From Pseudobutyrivibrio xylanivorans (GTDB lineage: Bacteria; Bacillota; Clostridia; Lachnospirales; Lachnospiraceae): DNA of 64,000 nt. A program made the position numbers and the translations under genes. Shown here piece after piece: positions 25,368-34,164 of this stretch (its first letter is position 1; each line of letters opens with the position of its first letter). Below the pieces are notes generated by a model, which was not told the DNA's origin, made no database searches, and worked only from the letters and a program-made list of their open reading frames with translations. The stretch covers positions 695,501 through 759,500 of the forward strand of contig NZ_CP043028.1 of NCBI RefSeq assembly GCF_008935055.1. Direction: 5' to 3'.

Positions 25368-26726
25368 CTACTGATTAACAGCCTCTGTAATTACCTGTGC
25401 CATGTAATCAATCATTTCATCTGTCATTCCTGGATATACACCTACCCAGAATGTATTGTTCATAATGTATTCTGTGTTCTCAAGCTCACCAACTACTCTG
25501 TAAGCATCTGTGTCACGAATTTGGTCGAAGCAAGGATGCTTAATAAGGTTTCCAGAGAAGAGAAGTCTTGTCTGAACATTATGATCCTCGATGTATTTTG
25601 TTACATCGTTTCTCTTAACACCACTCTCAGGCTTTACTGAGATAAGGAAACCAAACCAGCTTGGCTCTGAATTCTCGGCTGGAGCTGGAAGAATAAGCTT
25701 ATCTGCTGCTGAGCTGTTTGCAAGTGCATCGTGAAGTCTAGCCCAGTTGTGACGACGTCTCTCGATGAAGCTTGGGAACTTCTTAAGCTGCTCAACACCC
25801 ACTGCTGCCTGAAGGTCTGTAACCTTAAGGTTGTATCCAAAGTGGCTATATACATACTTGTGATCATAGCCCTGTGGAAGCTGACCATACTGTCCATCAT
25901 ATCTGTGGCCACAGAAATTATCCTGACCTGAAGGGCAGATGCAATCACGACCCCAGTCACGGTATGAGAGGATAAGTCTGTTAAGCTGTGCGTTATTAGT
26001 GTAAACGCATCCGCCTTCACCCATTGTCATGTGGTGTGGTGGATAGAATGATGATGTACCAATATCTCCCCATGTACCTGAGAATCTTGTCTCACCATCA
26101 ATTGTGTACTTAGTTCCGAGGGCATCACAGTTGTCCTCTACAAGCCATAAATTATGCTTCTCACAGAAAGCCTTTACAGCCTTTAAGTCAAATGGATTTC
26201 CAAGAGTATGAGCAATCATTACTGCCTTTGTCTTTGGGCTAAGTGCTGCCTCAAGCTTTGTAACATCAATGTTGTACTGTGGAACAGTAACATCAACAAA
26301 TACTGGAACTGCACCATACTGAATCATAGGTGTAACAGTTGTAGGGAAGCCTGCTGCAACAGTGATAACCTCATCGCCTCTCTTAATCTGTCTGTCACCA
26401 AGCTCTGGTGCTGTAAGTGTCATAAATGCAATAAGATTTGCTGAAGAGCCTGAATTTACAAGGTGCGCAAACTTAACACCAATCCACTGAGCGAACTCCT
26501 TTTCAAACTGATCTGAGAAACGACCTGTTGTAAGCCAGAAATCAAGCATTGCATCTGTAAGAGACTGCATTTCCTTCTCATCATAAACTCGGCTTGCATA
26601 GCTAATTCTATCGCCTGGCTTAAAGTTAGCCTTCGACTCCTTTGGCTCCTTAAAATCATGATAAAAATCTGCTACAAGCGCCTTAATTTGTTCACGTGCC
26701 TCTGCTTCATTTTTCCAATTTGACAT
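25368..26726 (-). CDS. rfbH: CDP-4-dehydro-6-deoxyglucose 3-dehydratase (RfbH / AscC, E1)
   Basis: 452 aa, fold-I PMP enzyme that removes the 3-hydroxyl of CDP-4-keto-6-deoxyglucose on the way to 3,6-dideoxy sugars. FYPPHHMTMGEGG places His231/His232 where aminotransferases have the PLP lysine, the hallmark of E1. Cys262, Cys264 and Cys272 (CICPSGQDNFC) match the [2Fe-2S] site. The length fits the family (about 437). The usual partners, CDP-glucose 4,6-dehydratase and an E3 reductase, are not in the window. The first gene of the pathway (rfbF) is two genes upstream. Confidence 0.9.
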   Translation of the reverse strand: MSNWKNEAEAREQIKALVADFYHDFKEPKESKANFKPGDRISYASRVYDEKEMQSLTDAMLDFWLTTGRFSDQFEKEFAQWIGVKFAHLVNSGSSANLIAFMTLTAPELGDRQIKRGDEVITVAAGFPTTVTPMIQYGAVPVFVDVTVPQYNIDVTKLEAALSPKTKAVMIAHTLGNPFDLKAVKAFCEKHNLWLVEDNCDALGTKYTIDGETRFSGTWGDIGTSSFYPPHHMTMGEGGCVYTNNAQLNRLILSYRDWGRDCICPSGQDNFCGHRYDGQYGQLPQGYDHKYVYSHFGYNLKVTDLQAAVGVEQLKKFPSFIERRRHNWARLHDALANSSAADKLILPAPAENSEPSWFGFLISVKPESGVKRNDVTKYIEDHNVQTRLLFSGNLIKHPCFDQIRDTDAYRVVGELENTEYIMNNTFWVGVYPGMTDEMIDYMAQVITEAVNQ

Positions 26727-26752
26727 AAAATACCTCTTATCTTTCTACTGTG

Positions 26753-28657
26753 TTATTCATATCTTCTAAATTCATTTATATCAATGTTCTCTCCCTCGAA
26801 TTTTCTGGTCCTTGTCAAATGATTACTATGTAGCATATCTGCCAAATCTATTCCATCATTCGCATTTATATAGACTATATCCGATTCAGAAAGAACTTTG
26901 TCAACATATGTATAATCCCACATATCTGACCAATCAGTCATGGCAGATTGTGAATCCCCTCCATCGAAGTAATAAAGTTCTGGAACTCCTACTCCCATAG
27001 AAACAACGCCTTCTTCTCTCCACTCTTTGAAATTAGAAGCATCTCTTTCCAATGATTCTATTTCCCAAACAGTTGCAATACGATTATCAATAGTTCTACC
27101 AATAGATACAACACACTCAACAGACATTGCACAAATCAAAAGCAATGCAATAGTGTCCGCAGAAATCAGATTATCTTCTTTTGTAAAATATCTATTTGCC
27201 ATGACAGCCAATACTATAACCAACTGTACATAACTTATAGTGACATTATTAAATGCCTGACGATTGATAAAATACAAAAGAACCAACAATCCGGAAATAT
27301 CAACTGAAATAACTATTTTTTCCTCTAATGAGAAACTGTATTTTTCATCAAAAAACTGTCTGGAGATTATAGGGAACAGCGTACATGTAAACACAAATAC
27401 ATATAACACATACCAATACACTGGAGACTGCATTGGTGTCCGTAAAAATCCATCCATATAGCTTGTGGTAGCCAATGGGAAAATATAAGTCCCTACATCC
27501 AGCCATTCTCCACCAACGGCAATATTGTATAAATTTGTAAAGCAATACGATAATGCAAAGCAAACGGCTATCTCTGCCAAAAACAAACATAGCCTTTTAA
27601 CAATCACAAGTATTTTCCATTGCCATTCTTCAAATAAATCGATGGCTATAATAGAAACAATTGCAAACACACCTGTCTCTATATTCCACATTATTGCTAA
27701 TGCTCCAAGCAAAATCTCCAATGGATACTTGAAAACACCCAGCTGTTTTTTATTCTTTAATATCACCCATCCTATAGCGACTATTGGAAACAACACTCTG
27801 TGAGGAAATACCTGGAAATAATTTCCACCAGCTCTGTAGACTGTTTCATTTGCAAGAACAGCAACACCAGCAACGAAAAATAGTAAATCATTTTTTACCA
27901 CTGTATTTATGATAAGCATTGCAACCAATGTAGTTAAAAAAACTATAAGAGACACCGTAAGCATCACAGCTTTCAAATCATCTCCAAATAGCTTCACTAA
28001 TGGAAGGTACAATATTCCATAGTGCCCATAAATAGATTGAGCATTATTGCTATAAGGAACACCATGAGCAACATTTATTATGGAATTGACATATGCATGA
28101 ATATGCCACAAACCACCAGCCTCATCTTTAAAAATGTTCAACGAATATGACAGCCATGCCGTCACAAACGCAACTAGGAGCGAAACAAAGGCTCTAAAAA
28201 CATTTTTTCTATCTGAAATTGTCTTTTCATTTATAGACTTCATAAGGTAAATCATCAAACCAGCACATCCCAAAAGAAGTAAACTGTATACCTTATGGTC
28301 AATCAGGTCTCTTAATAAATTATCATTTCCGCCTGCAATGATATTAGCCTCTTCTCTATACATAATGAAAATGTATAGCAAAGAAAAAAACATAGCGGCT
28401 ATTCCTATAACTCCATTAAGCCTTTTTCCAAATGAACATTTAGACAATAAAACATAAATAATAAACGAAATGAGCAAGGTGAAAAAATAGGAAAAATAAT
28501 TATAATTAAATCCTAATATTTCCCCTGCCTCATTCCATTTACTTTTGTATGCAACCAAGAATAAAGCTCCGAGTATTTCCAATAACAACAGTCCAGCTAA
28601 ATCCACGTTGTTCTTGTCAATAATGCCATTTGCTATATTCTTTATTTTATCTTTCAT
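26753..28657 (-). CDS. Multi-pass membrane protein, GT-C-like
   Basis: 634 aa from ATG at 28657, one base after the rfbF stop. A longer reading to 28750 runs antisense-like into rfbF sequence and is rejected. About 12 membrane segments lie between 15 and 520. An outside loop after the first helices holds DEAGGLWHIHAYVNSI and PYSNNAQSIYGHYG, the usual site of GT-C catalysis. A soluble tail of about 100 residues ends NEFRRYE. No named family is certain. The place between rfbF and rfbH suggests it uses or polymerises the sugar they make. Confidence 0.6.
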   Translation of the reverse strand: MKDKIKNIANGIIDKNNVDLAGLLLLEILGALFLVAYKSKWNEAGEILGFNYNYFSYFFTLLISFIIYVLLSKCSFGKRLNGVIGIAAMFFSLLYIFIMYREEANIIAGGNDNLLRDLIDHKVYSLLLLGCAGLMIYLMKSINEKTISDRKNVFRAFVSLLVAFVTAWLSYSLNIFKDEAGGLWHIHAYVNSIINVAHGVPYSNNAQSIYGHYGILYLPLVKLFGDDLKAVMLTVSLIVFLTTLVAMLIINTVVKNDLLFFVAGVAVLANETVYRAGGNYFQVFPHRVLFPIVAIGWVILKNKKQLGVFKYPLEILLGALAIMWNIETGVFAIVSIIAIDLFEEWQWKILVIVKRLCLFLAEIAVCFALSYCFTNLYNIAVGGEWLDVGTYIFPLATTSYMDGFLRTPMQSPVYWYVLYVFVFTCTLFPIISRQFFDEKYSFSLEEKIVISVDISGLLVLLYFINRQAFNNVTISYVQLVIVLAVMANRYFTKEDNLISADTIALLLICAMSVECVVSIGRTIDNRIATVWEIESLERDASNFKEWREEGVVSMGVGVPELYYFDGGDSQSAMTDWSDMWDYTYVDKVLSESDIVYINANDGIDLADMLHSNHLTRTRKFEGENIDINEFRRYE

Positions 28658-28658
28658 T

Positions 28659-29435
28659 CTACCAAACCTTCCATGGTGCCTTTCCAGTGGCAAGCATTTC
28701 ATCCAGCTTTTCCATTTCGTGTTTTGTATCCATACACTGCCAGAAGCCATCGTAGGTAAAGCTCATAAGCTCGCCCTTTGCAGCGAGCATTTCAAGCGGT
28801 TCGCGCTCAAATACAGTGCTGTCATCCTTGATGTAATCAAAGATTTCTGGCTGAAGAACCATATATCCAGCATTGATAGGTACTCCGTCAGATGCCTTCT
28901 TCTCACGGAACTTTCTAACCGCATTATCACCACCGATATCAAGAACTCCCTTTGATTGATCCTGACGAACAGCAGTAAGTGTGGCAATTTTTCCATGAGA
29001 CTTGTGGAACTCAACAAGTTCATTGATATTTACATCGCAAACGCCATCACCATAGGTCATCATAAATGGTTCATCACCAATATACTTCTGTATACGTTTA
29101 ATACGTCCACCTGTCATAGTATTAAGTCCTGTATCTACAACGGTGACCTTCCACTTATCAAGATACTGGTCATGAACAATGATGTTCCTTTCTCCATTTG
29201 TGTAATCAAATGTGATATCACTGTTATGTAAGAAATAATCAGCAAACCACTCCTTGATTACATGCTGCATATAGCCTGCGCAAATTACAAACTCATTGTA
29301 TCCGTAGTGTGAATACTCCTTCATAATGTGCCAAAGAATTGGCTTTCCTCCAATTTCAATCATTGGCTTTGGTTTGTATTGAGATTCTTCGGAAATACGT
29401 GTCCCGAATCCACCTGCTAAAAGAACTACTTTCAA
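28659..29435 (-). CDS. rfbF: Glucose-1-phosphate cytidylyltransferase
   Basis: 258 aa. It joins CTP and glucose-1-phosphate to CDP-glucose, the entry step to CDP-dideoxy sugars. LLAGGFGTRISEES at 5-18 and KPKPMIEIGGKPILWHIM at 22-39 are diagnostic; YGDGVCDVNI holds the metal Asp. The length matches RfbF (257). TTG start at 29435 with AAGGAG 8 bases upstream. It begins a new transcription unit, given the extended -10 at 29491-29499 and a hairpin upstream. Confidence 0.92.
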   Translation of the reverse strand: MKVVLLAGGFGTRISEESQYKPKPMIEIGGKPILWHIMKEYSHYGYNEFVICAGYMQHVIKEWFADYFLHNSDITFDYTNGERNIIVHDQYLDKWKVTVVDTGLNTMTGGRIKRIQKYIGDEPFMMTYGDGVCDVNINELVEFHKSHGKIATLTAVRQDQSKGVLDIGGDNAVRKFREKKASDGVPINAGYMVLQPEIFDYIKDDSTVFEREPLEMLAAKGELMSFTYDGFWQCMDTKHEMEKLDEMLATGKAPWKVW

Positions 29436-29490
29436 AATAATTTCTCCTTTGTATTATTTTCTATTCTCAAAAATGTCCATATGCTTAACC

Positions 29491-29528
29491 ATTGTAGCAC
29501 ATCATTGCTTGTTATTACAGCAATAATG
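29491..29528 (-). promoter_or_regulatory. Hairpin and extended -10 promoter before rfbF
   Basis: Minus strand: CATTATTGCT (29519-29528) pairs with AGCAATGATG (29500-29509) over 10 bp with one G-T. It is followed by TGCTACAAT (29491-29499), an extended -10. The hairpin has no T-run, so it is more a regulatory or attenuating element than a clean terminator. Confidence 0.4.
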
Positions 29529-29533
29529 ACTTT

Positions 29534-32128
29534 TCACATATTTTTCACAATCTTAAACATGCCGCCATCAATAAGCCACGGTAAAAATTTTTGTCTTGCA
29601 TTGATTGTTTTATTGTTTAGTTCAATGTAGTTATTAACCCTTGAAAGGGTATTTTCATCTATCAAACTTCCACTACCCGTTTTAATAACTTCATTTGTGA
29701 AGCAGTTTTCCGTTTTTCCGCCATAGTCAGCTGCCACACCATATTTATTTGCACCTTCCATATTTACAAATGCAACACAGTTTTCTATGGTTCCACTGTT
29801 CATGGCTGCTATACCTCCAACCCTATAGCCATATAAAAGGCCATTTACATAGCAATTGGATATTATGCCTGTTCCAGAAACATCATATGCAATTCCACCT
29901 ACGATAGAACCAGCGATATTACAATTCTCCAAATTTACATTGTAAATCTGACCGCTAAGTCTTCCGAAGAGTCCCATATTTTCATCATTGTCAGATAGTG
30001 AATAATAATTTTTTATGCTATAGCCCTGTCCATCATAAACACCATCAAATTTCACATTATTTCTTCCCCATCCAACAGGATTAACCGAAGTCACTCCATC
30101 AAACTCTATGTCTGCTGTCTGAATAAAATGCACACCTGAAACAGAATTGCCAGAATTAACTATCTGCTGTAGTTTTCTCCAGTCTTCAACTGAAGCTATC
30201 TGATAAGGATTGCAACTACTTCCCTTCCCAGCGAAACTATCTTCCAAACCATATGAACGGTTAATCGTTCCGAATATCACAACAATCACCGCTGCAGCTA
30301 TGCAGACAATTTGAACTTCTAATGTTCTCCTAATTCTTCCTTCAAAAATCGAACCAACCAATATTTTAAATACTATAATTACAATCACAGTATTTAAAAC
30401 AAATGTTGTAACATTCATAGGACAATCGAGATTTTTCCTTTTACTAAAGGAATCAACCCATGACCACATTGGTAATATCAAAATAGCCTGCAACAATCCA
30501 AGTAAAAATGCATCTATCTCCGCCTTTTCTTCGTCACTTTGATTCATATATACCACTGCAGCTGGAATATAAAGCATTAATGTATAAGTAAATGAAAAAT
30601 ATGGGAACCAAATACATGCTGTAGCAATCAAAAATAGTCTTTCCCACTCTCTTTTACAAAATAGTGCAGCGACCAAAAGGACAACTAACATTACAGCAGG
30701 AATCCATCCATAAAGCTCACCTTTGACACCTAACATGGTTCCAAGTATTGTTGTAAAATTTCTGATAGAGTAATTTCCACCTACACCATTACTTGTCAGG
30801 ACATCATTGGCAGCTGACATGCCACCTAGCCATTTTATAATAGTTACTACTCCATCAAAATAGAAGTATGGAATAACAAATGTAAAAAATCCCATAACCG
30901 CCAAAGCAACTGTCTCTTTCCATTTCTTCCTTCTTAGAGTAAGTAAACCAAACAATGCTGGGTAAAGCTTGATACTGGCTGATAAACTCAATGCAAAAAA
31001 AGCTATATATCTAAGCCTTTTATCCTCAGCATTATATAATGCCAAGTACACCATAAGAAATGCAAAAGAAACCATGATAAGATTTCCTCTTTCTACTGTG
31101 CACAATATTGGTCCTGACAACAAAAGTAACAATATATTTTTCCTGTCACTTTCACTATTAAGAATTGATTTTACAGAGTATGCAATCAAAATAAAACATG
31201 CTACAAAGATTAAGACAAATCCCATCATAGCTATTTCATTGTCTCGTAGATTAATTGCATTTTCCCCTAACATGACAGCATTGTTAATTGGCATTCCAGG
31301 ATTACTAATAAATGCTTTCATAGCTGACAGGATAACAAAACACATTGCTGGCCAGTTTGCCTTCAAAATATATACATCATCCGCAAATGTCAAACTAAGC
31401 ATGTTAAAATAATCCATGAAAACATCATCCAGATTCTTATGGAAATAACCAGCTAGATAATAACTTTTTGTCACACCCATAATTATCACTGAACAAATTC
31501 CTGTGACAAATAAAGTCTTCCAAAATATGCTGTTCTTATTTCTCCCAAATAGATTTGAGGCAATCCACAAGAGTGTGTACATAACACCTACTAAAGCAAT
31601 CCATGCTACAAAACTCTTAACCAAAAATCTCTTTGAAAAAAGCAGCTTTCCATTACCAAATTCAATTCTATTTAAAGTGAAATCCGCATAACCATCTTCT
31701 GCTCCGATAAACTGAAGCTTCACCGCACCAACATGTTTGTCACTTTTAAATTCAATTGTTGTATCATCCTGTGAAACTATAAGCTTCTTTGAATAATTAG
31801 CTGAAAACCCCTCTTCATATGGATAATATGCCCTCACAATAATTTTTTCAGCATCTTCAGGCTTCATATTAATTCGTATAGACGTATATGAGCTGTTCAT
31901 CGGTACGACGATATACGAATTAGCTCCTGTGGAATGAAAGTCATTACCTTCAATCGATAAATTGTTAACTAGGATTTCATCCCACTGCTCATAGGTTTGC
32001 ATAGGAATGATTGTCTGAAAAAAAATGTTTCCAGAATAAACAATCTCTAAAAGCATAATAGTAGCAATTATACTTGCTACTATTACCCCCTTTATATTCA
32101 CTTTTTTTAGCAATTCTTTTATCTGCAT
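29534..32128 (-). CDS. GT87-like membrane glycosyltransferase with C-terminal GLUG-like repeat domain
   Basis: 864 aa, same layout as the gene at 12110. An anchor helix lies at about 15-33, an outside beta domain at 35-160, and about 10 membrane segments at 165-610 with VERGN and IKLYPALFG. A repeat domain from about 635 has GKGSSCNPYQI, VNPVGWG, YDGQGYSI, NCNIAGS and NCYVNGLLYG. GAGGACGAAG precedes the ATG. Likely an outside transferase using a polyprenyl-phosphate sugar; the repeat domain may bind the glycan or wall. The two paralogues differ enough to be old duplicates. Confidence 0.7.
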   Translation of the reverse strand: MQIKELLKKVNIKGVIVASIIATIMLLEIVYSGNIFFQTIIPMQTYEQWDEILVNNLSIEGNDFHSTGANSYIVVPMNSSYTSIRINMKPEDAEKIIVRAYYPYEEGFSANYSKKLIVSQDDTTIEFKSDKHVGAVKLQFIGAEDGYADFTLNRIEFGNGKLLFSKRFLVKSFVAWIALVGVMYTLLWIASNLFGRNKNSIFWKTLFVTGICSVIIMGVTKSYYLAGYFHKNLDDVFMDYFNMLSLTFADDVYILKANWPAMCFVILSAMKAFISNPGMPINNAVMLGENAINLRDNEIAMMGFVLIFVACFILIAYSVKSILNSESDRKNILLLLLSGPILCTVERGNLIMVSFAFLMVYLALYNAEDKRLRYIAFFALSLSASIKLYPALFGLLTLRRKKWKETVALAVMGFFTFVIPYFYFDGVVTIIKWLGGMSAANDVLTSNGVGGNYSIRNFTTILGTMLGVKGELYGWIPAVMLVVLLVAALFCKREWERLFLIATACIWFPYFSFTYTLMLYIPAAVVYMNQSDEEKAEIDAFLLGLLQAILILPMWSWVDSFSKRKNLDCPMNVTTFVLNTVIVIIVFKILVGSIFEGRIRRTLEVQIVCIAAAVIVVIFGTINRSYGLEDSFAGKGSSCNPYQIASVEDWRKLQQIVNSGNSVSGVHFIQTADIEFDGVTSVNPVGWGRNNVKFDGVYDGQGYSIKNYYSLSDNDENMGLFGRLSGQIYNVNLENCNIAGSIVGGIAYDVSGTGIISNCYVNGLLYGYRVGGIAAMNSGTIENCVAFVNMEGANKYGVAADYGGKTENCFTNEVIKTGSGSLIDENTLSRVNNYIELNNKTINARQKFLPWLIDGGMFKIVKNM

Positions 32129-32155
32129 CTTCGTCCTCTACGCATGTTCAATCAT

Positions 32156-34138
32156 CTACTGCTTTTCGATAGTAATATTATAAAACTCTGCTGTCTCCTC
32201 AGTGCCATTTGTAAGATAGAACTGAATATCTTCCACTGTATTTGTGATAATTAAATCTATAACTTTACAATCTTCGCTTTCTGACACCACCTGCGCAGCA
32301 ATATTACCCTGCGCCTGCTCTGAGCTCACATCAGTTCCACATACATTCAAATTCTTTCCATTAATCCTAACTGTATAATGACCAGCCTGCAATGAATCAT
32401 AAGGTCCATGAATTATAGCGCCCAACGTAAGATAAATAACATCTGGAGTTCTAACACCTAAATCATTAAAATCCATTTCTCTAGGAACAAGTACTCCATC
32501 GTGTGTGCCATCCAGTAACGTATCAGCTACGTCATCATTTTCAAACACATATACCACTAAATTAGTTGTATAGTATTTATCTATATCGTTATCAAAAAGA
32601 TATGCATCGTTTATAACAAATCGTTCGTATGGAAGTCCAATTATTCTATCAATAGGATCACCAGAATAATAGTCTAAAACCAAACCATTATCCTCTGCCT
32701 CTGTTAATAGCAAACAAGTCTTTCCCTCTTTCTTCTCAAAAACATGCTCATCTACATGCCAGTAATATTTCATCAACCCCAGCTTAGCAGGACTAACTCC
32801 AGCCACAGTTAATTTCCCATCAGAATATATCTCCAATGGATACCCAGGCCAATATGTAGCATAGACTTTAGTAACTCCCTTGTCTAAAAGCTGTTGGCAA
32901 ACTGACTCCTGTGCATTCAGCTTATCCTTCCAACCAACAGTAACTTTTAGAAGATTTAATGAATACGTCATCGTAATCAGAAAAAGTGCTACAACAATAA
33001 AAATATTTATCACGATTTTCTTTTTAGTAAATACTCTATATAAGTAGCACCCTGAGAGCACGATACAAACATATACTACGCTTAACACATATCGTTCTGA
33101 TGTCTGCGAACAAAGTATCACCGCTGCAAGCATAATTGCGTTATGCAAAAAACCAAACAGAACATACAGACACTCAAACTTCTCCATGTTCTTGAAGTAA
33201 CATAAAAGCATTAACGGAAAAACAACGCAAATCAACCCCGTAGCAATAATAGCCATGGCATTGAATGTAGCATTTCCATCGGCTCTATATCCAAAAATAG
33301 TAATTGCATTTCGAACTGTCAGCTTAATATTCAATATGATGCTTTCTGGATTAAGTGATATTGTAAACTTACTATTTCCATTTGCACTCATATTTCTGGA
33401 AATATTTATATATCGGTTCAATAAAAAACCTAACGCGAACGGTACTATTATCATTGCTGTCGCCACACCATACTTATGTGTCAGATCTTTTGTTGTATAT
33501 CTTTTATCTTTTGAAATTATGTAAAGAATAAATTCCATTCCTAAAACAAACATCATAGGAAGGAAATACTCTGCAATAAATCTTTTTCCACCTGTAAGCA
33601 TTAGCAATAAAAGTATAAAATGAACTGCCCACCATTTTTTACTCTTGAGCTCATCAGACCATAATCCCAAGAAGATTCCCACAACAAAAGTAAGTGCAAC
33701 CATCTGTGGGCAATAAGCTGCCTGGTACAAATTCATATCTCTGGCATTATCACTGCTAATAAACACACAGAACACAGGCAGCATAAATGCCCATGAATTA
33801 TTCTTAAACAGCTTTTTTGAAAGCCATATCATACCGCTGCCAGCCAGTACAAAGGATATAGCTGATGATAATGCTCTGGCAAAAGGCTTATTCTTTATAA
33901 TAGTCATCATCAACAAACTTATTGGTAAAGTATTAAACGTATATACTTCACCATTTACGCCATTCCATGACTTTGGATACAAATTACCTGTTGCCTTCAC
34001 TGCATTTAAAAAACGAATGGATATTGCACTATCGCCATGTATATACGTCTGACCATATGTCATTATCGTATATATAGCCGATACTGCTGCAATAAAAGCA
34101 GCAAAATATATAAACATCCAACTTCTATTTTTCTTCAT
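32156..34138 (-). CDS. Multi-pass membrane protein, GT-C-like, with outside C-terminal domain (copy A)
   Basis: 660 aa. The first outside loop has TYIHGDSAISIRFLNA, with an Asp as in GT-C catalytic loops. About 10 membrane segments reach residue 400. The outside tail (430-660) ends in two beta-rich modules with GAIIHGPYDSLQAGHY and FYNITIEK. It is a tandem paralogue of the next gene upstream (34165), matching throughout (QTxIHxDSAI, GGVRYIAEY/GGKRFIAEY, RHNAI/IHNMA). Donor and acceptor are unknown. Confidence 0.6.
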   Translation of the reverse strand: MKKNRSWMFIYFAAFIAAVSAIYTIMTYGQTYIHGDSAISIRFLNAVKATGNLYPKSWNGVNGEVYTFNTLPISLLMMTIIKNKPFARALSSAISFVLAGSGMIWLSKKLFKNNSWAFMLPVFCVFISSDNARDMNLYQAAYCPQMVALTFVVGIFLGLWSDELKSKKWWAVHFILLLLMLTGGKRFIAEYFLPMMFVLGMEFILYIISKDKRYTTKDLTHKYGVATAMIIVPFALGFLLNRYINISRNMSANGNSKFTISLNPESIILNIKLTVRNAITIFGYRADGNATFNAMAIIATGLICVVFPLMLLCYFKNMEKFECLYVLFGFLHNAIMLAAVILCSQTSERYVLSVVYVCIVLSGCYLYRVFTKKKIVINIFIVVALFLITMTYSLNLLKVTVGWKDKLNAQESVCQQLLDKGVTKVYATYWPGYPLEIYSDGKLTVAGVSPAKLGLMKYYWHVDEHVFEKKEGKTCLLLTEAEDNGLVLDYYSGDPIDRIIGLPYERFVINDAYLFDNDIDKYYTTNLVVYVFENDDVADTLLDGTHDGVLVPREMDFNDLGVRTPDVIYLTLGAIIHGPYDSLQAGHYTVRINGKNLNVCGTDVSSEQAQGNIAAQVVSESEDCKVIDLIITNTVEDIQFYLTNGTEETAEFYNITIEKQ

Positions 34139-34164
34139 AACTATTTATCCTTTGAATATTTCTA

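Noticed and set aside
28658..28750. N-terminal extension of the membrane protein before residue MKDKIKN
   Set aside because: The extra 31 residues lie inside rfbF in another frame and have no membrane or family feature.
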